A stretch of DNA of 29,160 nucleotides, taken from IMG/VR virus record IMGVR_UViG_3300010354_000430, positions 1-29,160 of that record, one strand, 5' to 3'. Shown here piece after piece: positions 15,554-23,721 of this stretch. Origin of the DNA: a virus. Each line of letters opens with the position of its first letter. Position 1 is the first letter of the stretch. The position numbers and the translations under genes were made by a program. The notes below the pieces were generated by a model. That model was not told the origin of the DNA. It saw nothing but the letters and a program-made list of their open reading frames with translations, and ran no database searches.

Positions 15554-17836
15554 CTAACTTAAAGTTTCCCAAGCACTAACCGAATTTGAGTTTGATGATG
15601 CGTCTGCTGATCTACCCCTGAATACTAATCCTGTAGTATCTGAACCATAAGCAGTTACTGATCCAGTAAATTGGCTAAAAGCATCAGAATATGGAGTCCA
15701 TGATGTGCCACCATTTGAACTAGATTCTATACTAAATTTAATAGGTAAATTATTAGGATTTGGATTGTATAATTCTAGATTAAATGTATTTTTCTTAGTG
15801 AGTACTGGTGGTAATATATTAGCAGTATTAAAATATGATTCTGTACTCCATTTACTTACTGAATTAGAAGAAGAAGTCATATCTCCACATCTTGTTCTTA
15901 AAATTAAATTTGATATTAGTCTTTGTGGAAAAATAGTAATGTCTCCATTTCCAGGTATAACATTACCATACAAATTATACCATGTACTCAATGGATCTTC
16001 ATTGTATGAATATTCTATAACGGCAAATACATTTATATCATTAGGATTAAAAATTCTAAAAGAAATATAGTTAGCATCATTACCATATTGAACTAATCCA
16101 AATACTGGTGCATTCAGATTTGATGAGTTTGTATAAGTTTCATAAGACCATAAACTAACGGAGGGAGAATGAAGATAGGTCGATTCTATTAATCTAGCTC
16201 TTAACCGAACTGAATTTAGATTAATTGATAGTCCTCCGTATGGATAAATAATATCTGAACTATTAGCATTAATTGTTACTCCATTGAATGGCTTCCATGT
16301 TACACCAAAATCTATACTATATTCAATAGCAGCTAAAACTGTAATATCATTACTATTACCTATTAAAATTCCACCATTAACACCTCCACCAATAAGTGGT
16401 GGATTAAGATTTGCACTATTTGGTAAGCTGGCAACATTGGACCAAGAACTAACAGAATTAGAATTAAATGATTTATCACCACATCTTGTTCTAAATACTT
16501 TATCAGATGTAGATGAACCATATATTATAGTACTACTATTATTATTAATATTTCCACCGCCATAAAAATACCAATTAGCAATATCAGAGGACTGACTTTC
16601 AATAGTAAATTCACAAGGAATAGTATTTAAATTAAAAATATTAAGACTATTATCATTCATACCAATAATCATAGGAGGAATAATATTAGTAGGATTAAAG
16701 TAAGTACTAGTAGACCAAGAACTAACAGAATTACTTACTGTTGAAGCATCTCCGCATCGTACTCTGAAGAATTCAGAAGCTGGAATTAATTCATGAATAT
16801 TAAAACCATTATGAGTTTGATTAGCGGGCAAATAAAACGAACGATATGGCACCCAATTGCCCATAGAAAGAACTTCTACACATACATATACATCAACATC
16901 ATTAGGATTAAATGTATACAAATATCCTGTATCTGGAAATTCTCCAAAAAAATTCGTTTGATTTAATCGTAAGATCGGAGCATTAAGCGATGTATTATTA
17001 TAGTATGTTTCTGTAGACCAACTACTTTGTTCTCCATCGGCAAAAGATTTTGCTCTTATTGGATAATCTGATGAATACATGATATATGTAGTTGTTGTGC
17101 CGTTTGGGCCAATATCTCCACTAAAATATGTTGTCCAATTACCGTCAATGTATAATTGTACTGTAGTAAATACTGTTTTTTCATTTGGATTAAATACTAC
17201 AAAATAATTAGTAACATCTATAAGACTAATACCAACTAATGGAGCTTGTAATTCAGGAGGAAGCGTAGTAGACGTTGTTGTAGTAGTTGTAGTTGGTGGA
17301 GGGAATGGGGTAGTGAATGTAGTAGAAGTTGTTGTCGTTGGTCCAGGTGTTGTTGTAATAACCTGTAAGCAAATTTCACAAGGATCAAATAAACAAGATG
17401 TAATAAGTGAGGATGGCAACCTATCGCAGCACGATATTGTAGTATCTTCACATATGCTTTCTATTTCTAAAATAATTCTATCATTAGTTAAGTTTACTTT
17501 TGATAGTATGCTATCTCCAAAAATATTAATATTTTGTATATTAGTTTCATCATTTAAATGTCCAAGATATAGTATTGCTAATGGTCTATCTAAAGTATAG
17601 CTTTTGAGTGTAATTTTAATTTTATTATCTAGCTTGATATTGGATACAGAATGTATAGATATAGAAGAAATATTATTAATACTTAATGTAGACGATATTG
17701 TTCTAAATTTTTGTCCAGATAAAATATAGATATCCTGGTTATCATGCAAAAATGAGCATGTAACATCGGTATCTCCACTGATTGTTACAGTAAAGTCTTT
17801 TGGTAAAACTAAACTACCGCATGGACAAATAGACAT
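15554..17836 (-). CDS. Ig/Fn3-like repeat appendage protein with Thr-rich linker
   Basis: A 760-residue protein in three parts. Residues 1-160 form a beta-rich Cys-containing head (MSICPCGSLV; a Cys cluster about 129-156). Residues 161-194 are a Thr/Pro linker (runs of Thr ending STTLPPE). Residues 196-760 are six tandem repeats of about 87-101 residues at 196-283, 284-384, 385-476, 477-573, 574-673 and 674-760. Each starts with a conserved [LI]-x-[AP]-P and ends with a SNSVSSWS-type motif; repeats 2, 3 and 5 carry RxRCGD. The repeat style suggests Ig/Fn3-like beta sandwiches. Such domains decorate phage surfaces and may bind glycans or mucus, but that role is inferred. No catalytic motif was seen. 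The start overlaps the stop of the previous gene by one base (TAATG). Confidence 0.6.
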   Translation of the reverse strand: MSICPCGSLVLPKDFTVTISGDTDVTCSFLHDNQDIYILSGQKFRTISSTLSINNISSISIHSVSNIKLDNKIKITLKSYTLDRPLAILYLGHLNDETNIQNINIFGDSILSKVNLTNDRIILEIESICEDTTISCCDRLPSSLITSCLFDPCEICLQVITTTPGPTTTTSTTFTTPFPPPTTTTTTTSTTLPPELQAPLVGISLIDVTNYFVVFNPNEKTVFTTVQLYIDGNWTTYFSGDIGPNGTTTTYIMYSSDYPIRAKSFADGEQSSWSTETYYNNTSLNAPILRLNQTNFFGEFPDTGYLYTFNPNDVDVYVCVEVLSMGNWVPYRSFYLPANQTHNGFNIHELIPASEFFRVRCGDASTVSNSVSSWSTSTYFNPTNIIPPMIIGMNDNSLNIFNLNTIPCEFTIESQSSDIANWYFYGGGNINNNSSTIIYGSSTSDKVFRTRCGDKSFNSNSVSSWSNVASLPNSANLNPPLIGGGVNGGILIGNSNDITVLAAIEYSIDFGVTWKPFNGVTINANSSDIIYPYGGLSINLNSVRLRARLIESTYLHSPSVSLWSYETYTNSSNLNAPVFGLVQYGNDANYISFRIFNPNDINVFAVIEYSYNEDPLSTWYNLYGNVIPGNGDITIFPQRLISNLILRTRCGDMTSSSNSVSKWSTESYFNTANILPPVLTKKNTFNLELYNPNPNNLPIKFSIESSSNGGTSWTPYSDAFSQFTGSVTAYGSDTTGLVFRGRSADASSNSNSVSAWETLS
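15557..17251 (-). repeat. six tandem Ig/Fn3-like coding repeats
   Basis: Read on the minus strand, units lie at about 17251-16988, 16987-16685, 16684-16409, 16408-16118, 16117-15818 and 15817-15557. At the protein level they share a leading Asn/Ile-x-Pro-Pro, a central strand with IEYS or IESS, and a terminal Ser-Val-Ser-x-Trp. Length and sequence vary enough that they are old duplications rather than recent ones. Confidence 0.6.
17255..17356 (-). repeat. ACN-triplet low-complexity tract (Thr-rich linker)
   Basis: Codons for residues 161-194 of the 760-residue protein: interspersed ACA/ACT/ACG threonine codons, seen on the plus strand as repeated gtagt and gttgt units. Near-identical tracts lie at 19516-19563, 19615-19650 and 19252-19284. 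Such runs can change length by replication slippage, so linker length may vary between close relatives. Confidence 0.7.
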
Positions 17837-18672
17837 TATCGTCTGTTCCTCATAGAATAAATTTTATTATATGTATATTCAGTAACTGTATTAATATTAT
17901 TCTCTACCTGTACAAATCCATAATTTGGTGCTGGTGTAGTTGTTGGTGGTTCTGTTGTGAATTTACATTGAGTAATATCAATATTAAAAGTATCGCATAC
18001 TGGTGTAAATCTACTAGCTATATCTTTTGCACATACATTTATAGAATATGTTTTAGCTATTGGTGGATATTTAGTTAAATAAATACGTTTACCATAAATT
18101 GCAAAATATTCAGAATCATTACCTTCTAGTGTGAGTTTATATCTTCCACAAGCGTCATTAGAAAGATTGATATCTCCAACATGAATAAATACTTTTGAAT
18201 CTGTAGAAATATTAGGTTCTAGAGTTGTGGAAGTAACAAGACTAGATTCTTTAAACCATATAGATAGTTGATTAACTCTAATATTTTGAGTGTTACAATT
18301 TGATAAATCAAATGTAATATATTTTGTAGAGCCACTAGATATGGCAATTTTTGACGGTTTAGGATATATGGGTATTGGTATAGCATCTGATTGAGGAATT
18401 CTTTCATTACCAATATAAACTGGTCTATGGTATAAATAAGGTACACAAGATTCACCATTAATAATTTCTACTAAAGAAGAAGTAAAATCAGTATTAATTA
18501 CATAATATTGAATGTATAAAAATCCTGAACTGTACGAAGTTAGTGATATAGGATATGGAAATTTATAAATATTATTAGAAAATTCATCCCAAAAGTATGG
18601 ATTGTCTTCTGTTCCTATCCCAGTATGATAGGAGTTATCTGCTGTTCCATCGAAATTAAGTATTAGACTCAT
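17836..18672 (-). CDS. cadherin-like-domain appendage protein
   Basis: A 278-residue protein. Residues 1-150 are beta-rich with many aromatic residues (DNPYFWDEFSNN; PVYIGNERIP), with no signal peptide. Residues about 160-236 resemble a cadherin-like beta domain: DINLSNDACGRYKLTLEG, NDSEYFAIYGKRIYL and an SINVCAKDIAS strand. A short Thr/Pro linker (TTEPPTTTPAPN, 239-250) follows, and the C-terminus is basic (SMRNRR). The linker relates it to its two neighbours, so the three genes (15554-19701) look like one set. The stop overlaps the next start (TAATG), suggesting coupled translation and equal amounts. Domain assignments are by pattern only. A virion appendage that binds surface polymers is plausible but unproven. 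Confidence 0.5.
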   Translation of the reverse strand: MSLILNFDGTADNSYHTGIGTEDNPYFWDEFSNNIYKFPYPISLTSYSSGFLYIQYYVINTDFTSSLVEIINGESCVPYLYHRPVYIGNERIPQSDAIPIPIYPKPSKIAISSGSTKYITFDLSNCNTQNIRVNQLSIWFKESSLVTSTTLEPNISTDSKVFIHVGDINLSNDACGRYKLTLEGNDSEYFAIYGKRIYLTKYPPIAKTYSINVCAKDIASRFTPVCDTFNIDITQCKFTTEPPTTTPAPNYGFVQVENNINTVTEYTYNKIYSMRNRR

Positions 18673-18693
18673 AACTTTATAAAATATTATTCA

Positions 18694-19701
18694 TTATGTA
18701 ATTAATAGACCATATCCATTTAATACTTCATTTTTAACATCACTGTATACATAATTTGAATCTGTATATCCTTGTTTAGTAATTTTAGTTCTAACTTGAA
18801 AGTATTTATAATTTATACCAATATTATAATCTTTACCCATAATATTTGTTGTTATAATTTCATATGGTGGACTAAAATAACCTACAGAATTAAAAAATAT
18901 AAAAACATCTTCTGGAAGATGATACTGTCTTATTGATTGAATTTGAATAAAATTTTCATCTGGTAGATTAGCATTAATTCCTGGCATATACCAATCTGAT
19001 ATTGCTAATTCACAAATAACATTAATAAATTCATTTGAGCCAAGATATTGACTCCATCTAGGATCACTTCTAGCACCTACATATATTATTGGTATGACTG
19101 TATCGTTGTATCTTGGAGGTTCAAAGTTAAGACTATCAGCATTAATTAAAATAGGAATAGAACCGCCGCGTATTCGTGGAATACCATTAATAGTATCTTG
19201 AATTTGGAATAAAAATGTATATTGAGGCTGTATAAGAATTAATGGATTTTCAGTTGTAGTTGTTGTAGTAGTAGTTGTAGTAGTATTATTCTCATTAAAA
19301 AATTGACTACATCCACCATTATAAATTAATTTTCCATTGCCAGATAAGATAGATACTGGTGCTGATCTTTCTGCACAAAAATCTAATCTTTGAACACTAC
19401 CAACAACTATTTGATTAACGGAATTAGCATTATCACATGGAGCAAAAGTAACAACAGCGCCATTTTCATCATCTGGTAAAAAAGAGTACGAGGCACATGG
19501 ATAATTGAGATCTATTGGTGGTAATGTAGTAGAGGTCGTTGTAGTGGTAGTAGTTGTTGTAGTAGGACAAATAGAACCACTATTTGGAATAGTAATATAA
19601 TTAGAAAAATCTTCTGGCGGTAGAGTAGTAGTAGAAGATGTTGTTGTAGTATAATCAATAAATGGACTAGGGCGAAAATCGCACTTTTTTGGTTTTCCCA
19701 T
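18694..19701 (-). CDS. appendage protein with three Thr-rich linkers
   Basis: A 335-residue protein built of short domains separated by Thr linkers at residues 18-29, 47-62 and 140-150. The first two end with TLPP, as does the linker of the 760-residue protein. The N-terminus is basic (MGKPKKCDFRP), the domain at 63-139 is Cys-containing (YPCASYSF; FAPCDNANS; YNGGCSQFF), and the C-terminal domain (about 150-335) is beta-rich with many aromatic residues (YTFLFQIQDTI; NVICELAISDWYMPG; YNIGINYKYFQVRTKI). No enzyme motif is recognised. An AGGA lies about 9 bases before the ATG; an ATG eight bases further upstream is in another frame. A flexible stalk with small head domains is the simplest structural reading. 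Function unknown; virion display is inferred from position and linkers. Confidence 0.55.
   Translation of the reverse strand: MGKPKKCDFRPSPFIDYTTTTSSTTTLPPEDFSNYITIPNSGSICPTTTTTTTTTTSTTLPPIDLNYPCASYSFLPDDENGAVVTFAPCDNANSVNQIVVGSVQRLDFCAERSAPVSILSGNGKLIYNGGCSQFFNENNTTTTTTTTTTTENPLILIQPQYTFLFQIQDTINGIPRIRGGSIPILINADSLNFEPPRYNDTVIPIIYVGARSDPRWSQYLGSNEFINVICELAISDWYMPGINANLPDENFIQIQSIRQYHLPEDVFIFFNSVGYFSPPYEIITTNIMGKDYNIGINYKYFQVRTKITKQGYTDSNYVYSDVKNEVLNGYGLLIT
19252..19284 (-). repeat. ACN-triplet low-complexity tract
   Basis: Codes for residues 140-150 (an unbroken threonine run) of the 335-residue protein. Codons alternate ACA and ACT on the minus strand. This is the longest pure Thr run outside the 19516-19563 tract. 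Confidence 0.65.
19516..19563 (-). repeat. ACN-triplet low-complexity tract
   Basis: Codes for residues 47-62 of the 335-residue protein: ten threonines, then Ser-Thr-Thr-Leu-Pro-Pro. The STTLPP end is shared with the linker of the gene at 15554-17836. Confidence 0.65.
19615..19650 (-). repeat. ACN-triplet low-complexity tract
   Basis: Codes for residues 18-29 (four Thr, two Ser, three Thr, Leu-Pro-Pro) of the 335-residue protein; a shorter relative of the other linker tracts. Confidence 0.6.
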
Positions 19702-19715
19702 GAGTCCATTCCTAT

Positions 19716-22700
19716 TTATTTATTACAACATTCACATGCCGTAGCTTCAGAACTTACCCAAATAGGTCTATATTGATTATTAATTCTAACGGCTATTACA
19801 TAATCATTTTTAGTAATTTTTAAATATGGATCTCGATTAATAAGAGAAACTGTACCATTATCTCCCCAACTACTATTTTTAGTAGATAATAATCCATTAG
19901 TAGGACTATTAGGACTAGTTGGTGGTTCAATACTATCTAAAGCATAGCCCTCAACAAACATAGACGTTACTAGATTTCTAGTAGCAATACCACTATTATT
20001 AATAGCTGTAATGTCATTTAGAAAATTAGCAGAATCAACGCTTGTTGCATCACTAAAACATAATGCATTTCTTAGTTTAATGTCTCCATTAACTGTTATT
20101 GATGGTCCATATCCTCCAGAATAAACTGGAGTATTGCTATATGGAGTTCCAGAACTTTGTAAGACTAATAAATCATTATAGTCATTACCGGAGAATCTAA
20201 ATACAAGATCTTGTGATGGAAAGTCATTGCCAGTATTATCTATTACTTCAATGACTCCATTTTTAAGTCCTAAACTATAATAGCTATTAAGACTATCTAA
20301 GAATAATTTACCACCGCTTGGCATTGTTAATTGTTTATTAATATCATTTGGCCCAAGAGTTCCATCAAATAATACTTGATTGCCATTACCTAAAATAAAT
20401 TTGTAATCACCACTAACACTATTTGCTAATCCACTATTACCAATAATAATATTATTGCTGTTGCCTCTGAAAGTATTATTGTAGATGAAAGAACCAATAA
20501 CAATATTAGCATCTCCACTAGTTAAGCTATTAGCAGAGTGTGCGCCTATAACAATATTTCTATCGCCAGTTGTAAGACCGCTAGATGCTGCTGATCCAAT
20601 AGCAGTATTATAATGACCGCTAGCAGACAAACTATTCAAAGCATAATAGCCTAAAGCAGTGTTACCACTTGGCTTTACGTTCATTGAACTAACAGCTTTT
20701 CTAGACTCTATAGATTTATATCCAGCAAATGTATTATTATAAGAGTCAGTATAAACTGCTCGTCCATCTATTTGATCTAATTTATTAACTACTAAGTCAT
20801 GAATATTACCACTAGAGTCTAGTAAGGATAATGTATTTATTTGATCAGCATATAGTTTACTAACTCTAGTTGCATAAAGTTGAGGATAATATTCTATTGC
20901 TGATACTGCTGGTATAGTTTCTCTAAATGCTACAGAATTTACAGCACCACTAGTACCAATTGTGAGCATAGCATTTGCTACGCCTTTTGATAATAGTCCT
21001 ATCTTATTATCATCATCAAAACGCATAAATATCGTTTTGCCGGATGATGCATACATATTGAGATCAGCAATACCACTAGTATTGGTATAGATGAGTTCTA
21101 TACCGTCTTGTAAACAGTTTTGTCCACCTACTAATTGTAATGCGGATTGTGCGCTACCAGAACTTTCAGCAGCGGCACGAATGATAGAATCTGAAGATGA
21201 TCTTACATTAAGAGTGGTTTTAGGTAATAAATATTCTCCACCGCTAGTAAAGTTGTTTATACCAACAACTCCACCATCGCTAGAATTTTTCATCACAATC
21301 AAATTGTTCATAGGATATGATGTATTATCATATGAACTAATTACAAATCGATCAGTAAGTGGACCAGTATAAACTATATTAGAGTCATCAAAATACTTTA
21401 ACTCAAATCCTCTTAATTTATCTTTATCGCTATTAGTATTATCTTTAACTCGTACTTTGGAACCCGTAAGGAATTTCTGACTAACACTAACTCCACTTTC
21501 TAGTGCGGCTACCGTCACGCCATAATCAGATGAACTACCAGAGCTAGCAAGAAAATTAACATGAGATATACCAGCTAATACTCCTGTAGAAGAGTGTGGA
21601 TTAATAGCTAATATATTGCCTCTGGAAACATAAAGATGATCATCATTAATAAATAATCCATAATTACTAGGATCTGTTGTTAATGATAATCTTCCACTAG
21701 TAACAACTCTTTGAGTTTTAAGATGACAGCCACTAGCAATTTCTAAACTAATATTAGATCGCCAGTGAGATTTAGAGTAAGCGTTACTAGTTTCCAAGCT
21801 TGAGATAGTGTTATAACCGCTTGGTTTGAACACAAACTCATAATCTCTTAAATAAGATGCTCCACTAGCTTTGACAATAAATCCAGCATTGTCTAGCAAC
21901 TCGTCTGATAAGTATCCGCTAATAGTAGAAACGCCACTAATTGCTGCTAGATAAATAGTTTTATCGTTATAAATACTAGTATAAATAGTTATAAGATCAT
22001 TGATATAAGCATGACCACTCACATGAAGGTCTTCAAAGTGTCCACTTAGCCATTTACGATCAGATGATCCTAGACTATAAGCTAGTGTGGTAGATGGATA
22101 TAAATTAGTATTAGAATAAATACCACTTTTACTATAATCAAAACCAATAGATGTTCCACTAGCAAATATTAAATCATTAGTTAGATAAGCATTATTGAAT
22201 CTATAATTAGATGATCCAAGATCAAAACCAGAATTATGAGATGGTGTGATATGTCCACTAACTTGTAGTGATCCTTCTGTGTGTAATGATCTTACGCCTA
22301 TACCTAGTCTTAAAGAATCAAAATCACCATATACTAAAGGATTAAGACCAGAACCTAATGGATTATCACAGATATAATCATTATCAACAGGATGTGAAGC
22401 AATAATTAATTTTTTGTTGGTATTGCGATCAACATAATATCCGGCAGCATGACCAATAGCAACATTAAAATGACCAAGTTTATTATTTTGTAAAGTAAAA
22501 TTACCTATACCAATATTACCACATCCAATAGTGTTTCCACCAAGAGAACTATATCCAGCACCAACATTATCGGTGCCATAAATATTGCAACTAAGCGATA
22601 TAGATCCAATGGCAGTATTTCTAACACCTTGATAATTAGACTTTAAGGCCGCATATCCTAAAGCAGAATTATCAGTGCTAAAATATCCATCAAGATTAAT

Positions 22701-22913
22701 TTTTTCTAAAGTGTGCTGACCTAATCTTGTGGATCTGGTTTCTGGATTGCCAACATTAAGAGCATTAATCTCTTTGTCGAAAGTTAATAAATGTATAGAA
22801 TCTATTATGTCTAATAAATTATGTCTGATATCATAAGGAGAGATCTGTCCTACTGAATTATCAGATAGTTCATTGACTATATTTTCTACTAACTGATTCT
22901 TACTCAGTATCAT
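19716..22913 (-). CDS. large fibre protein with YadA-head-like repeats
   Basis: A 1065-residue protein, the largest in the window. Residues 1-45 (NELSDNSVGQISPYDIRHN) are the docking-type module shared with the gene at 6556-7497. Residues 81-160 and about 748-850 hold repeats such as NTAIGSISL, NIGIGNF, NVAIGHAAG, NTALGYYAL, NTAIGSAAS and NIVIGAHSA, the left-handed-helix repeats typical of trimeric adhesin heads (YadA/Hep-Hag-like) and of some phage fibres. Between them lie shaft modules (FDLGSSNYRFNNAYL; SLGSSDRKWLSGHF). The C-terminus ends CECCNK. No S74-type (endosialidase chaperone) domain is visible at the end. The protein is likely a trimeric appendage; host attachment is inferred. An AAAGG site precedes the ATG. 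Confidence 0.65.
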   Translation of the reverse strand: MILSKNQLVENIVNELSDNSVGQISPYDIRHNLLDIIDSIHLLTFDKEINALNVGNPETRSTRLGQHTLEKINLDGYFSTDNSALGYAALKSNYQGVRNTAIGSISLSCNIYGTDNVGAGYSSLGGNTIGCGNIGIGNFTLQNNKLGHFNVAIGHAAGYYVDRNTNKKLIIASHPVDNDYICDNPLGSGLNPLVYGDFDSLRLGIGVRSLHTEGSLQVSGHITPSHNSGFDLGSSNYRFNNAYLTNDLIFASGTSIGFDYSKSGIYSNTNLYPSTTLAYSLGSSDRKWLSGHFEDLHVSGHAYINDLITIYTSIYNDKTIYLAAISGVSTISGYLSDELLDNAGFIVKASGASYLRDYEFVFKPSGYNTISSLETSNAYSKSHWRSNISLEIASGCHLKTQRVVTSGRLSLTTDPSNYGLFINDDHLYVSRGNILAINPHSSTGVLAGISHVNFLASSGSSSDYGVTVAALESGVSVSQKFLTGSKVRVKDNTNSDKDKLRGFELKYFDDSNIVYTGPLTDRFVISSYDNTSYPMNNLIVMKNSSDGGVVGINNFTSGGEYLLPKTTLNVRSSSDSIIRAAAESSGSAQSALQLVGGQNCLQDGIELIYTNTSGIADLNMYASSGKTIFMRFDDDNKIGLLSKGVANAMLTIGTSGAVNSVAFRETIPAVSAIEYYPQLYATRVSKLYADQINTLSLLDSSGNIHDLVVNKLDQIDGRAVYTDSYNNTFAGYKSIESRKAVSSMNVKPSGNTALGYYALNSLSASGHYNTAIGSAASSGLTTGDRNIVIGAHSANSLTSGDANIVIGSFIYNNTFRGNSNNIIIGNSGLANSVSGDYKFILGNGNQVLFDGTLGPNDINKQLTMPSGGKLFLDSLNSYYSLGLKNGVIEVIDNTGNDFPSQDLVFRFSGNDYNDLLVLQSSGTPYSNTPVYSGGYGPSITVNGDIKLRNALCFSDATSVDSANFLNDITAINNSGIATRNLVTSMFVEGYALDSIEPPTSPNSPTNGLLSTKNSSWGDNGTVSLINRDPYLKITKNDYVIAVRINNQYRPIWVSSEATACECCNK

Positions 22914-22925
22914 GTTTTATAGCCT

Positions 22926-23609
22926 TTATTTTAGACTAATTTCTAATGAATTTGAATCAAATTTGATATTGTCTCCTGTGTAAACTAATCTTGGATTTTC
23001 TAGTTGAGCATACATTAAAAGATTACCAGAACCATAAGTAGCACTATCAAGTATTGCTATTCCAGATACCCATCCCCAATCTGTGAGAGCGGTGCTAAAT
23101 AAAATTTGAGATGCATTTTTAATAAATCCATTGCCTTCATATGATGTATAGCCTGGATTGGTCTGTGATCCACTAACATCAATAGTGGCTGGAGCATAGA
23201 ATAGTACATCTGGAAATGTTTTAGAAAAAGTATATTGTTGTGTTACACTATTTGGATCAGCGGCTGTAGCAGCACTTTCTGATAGATATAATGGATAAAA
23301 ATAACCACTATTATTAACTTCTGTACTATAAACTTGATAAGGAGTTGTAACATCATATCCAACATTATTCCAGGTATTATTGCCAGTAGTTGCTGGAGAG
23401 CCAAGATTTACTCTAGAATAATTTGTTGTAACAAAAGTTGCTCCTTTAGTAACTCCAGATGGTAATTCTGGAATAGTGGCTCCAGTATCAGAATCTTTGG
23501 GAACACCACTGGTTAAGGCTAGCGCAATCGTTGTGGGCTTTGCAAATGTTGCACCTCTAAATATATGAGAAAGCAAACCAGACTCTAGATAATCCGATAA
23601 TGCGGCCAT
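22926..23609 (-). CDS. tail-fibre-family structural protein
   Basis: A 227-residue protein with the pattern MAALSDYLESGLLSHIFRG, then FAKPTTIALALTSGVPKDSD, a NYSRVNLGSP segment and, near the C-terminus, a WGWVSGIAILDS motif followed by GNLLMYAQL and a final GDNIKFDSNSLEISL. This matches a frequently seen phage family of small beta-rich tail or virion proteins (a [YF]-x-R-x-x-x, [FW]-x-x-x-x-x-WG-x-[VI] and GD-x-[LI]-x-F core), recalled from many tailed phages. It is the first gene after the capsid-gene terminator, with a strong AGGAG site and a TATAAT box about 44 bases upstream, so it may start a separate message. Its place directly after the major capsid gene would also allow a capsid-associated role. 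Confidence 0.6.
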   Translation of the reverse strand: MAALSDYLESGLLSHIFRGATFAKPTTIALALTSGVPKDSDTGATIPELPSGVTKGATFVTTNYSRVNLGSPATTGNNTWNNVGYDVTTPYQVYSTEVNNSGYFYPLYLSESAATAADPNSVTQQYTFSKTFPDVLFYAPATIDVSGSQTNPGYTSYEGNGFIKNASQILFSTALTDWGWVSGIAILDSATYGSGNLLMYAQLENPRLVYTGDNIKFDSNSLEISLK

Positions 23610-23652
23610 ATTGATCTCCTAAAAAAATGATCCTAACAATACAATCTATCCT

Positions 23653-23658
23653 ATTATA
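23653..23658 (-). promoter_or_regulatory. candidate -10 promoter box after the capsid gene
   Basis: TATAAT (23658-23653, minus strand) lies just downstream of the terminator U-tract and about 44 bases before the next ATG. The nearest -35-like element, TTGAGG, is only 14 bases upstream and overlaps the terminator 3' arm, so the spacing is poor. A promoter right behind a terminator would give the appendage cassette its own transcript; a phage-type late promoter needing only a -10-like box is also possible. Confidence 0.35.
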
Positions 23659-23661
23659 CAC

Positions 23662-23695
23662 AAAAAAGCCACCCTCAACTTAATGAGGATGGCTT
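23662..23695 (-). terminator. intrinsic terminator after the major capsid gene
   Basis: On the minus strand AAGCCATCCTCA (23695-23684), loop TTAAGT, then TGAGGGTGGCTT (23677-23666): a 12-bp stem with a single G-U pair, followed by a run of six T residues (23667-23662, the first two within the stem). It lies 26 bases downstream of the capsid gene stop. This is the strongest intrinsic terminator seen in the window and would limit read-through from the head genes into the appendage genes. Confidence 0.85.
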
Positions 23696-23721
23696 AATTG
23701 TGATTCAATCTAATTATTTAA

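Noticed and set aside
19716-20000. S74-type intramolecular chaperone at the end of the large fibre.
   Set aside because: The C-terminus ends in a short beta segment and CECCNK; the SD-x-R-x-K and catalytic Ser-Lys patterns of that family were not found.
15554-22913. Diversity-generating retroelement target or reverse transcriptase near the fibre genes.
   Set aside because: No reverse transcriptase gene and no repeated template/variable pair at fibre 3' ends was seen in the window.
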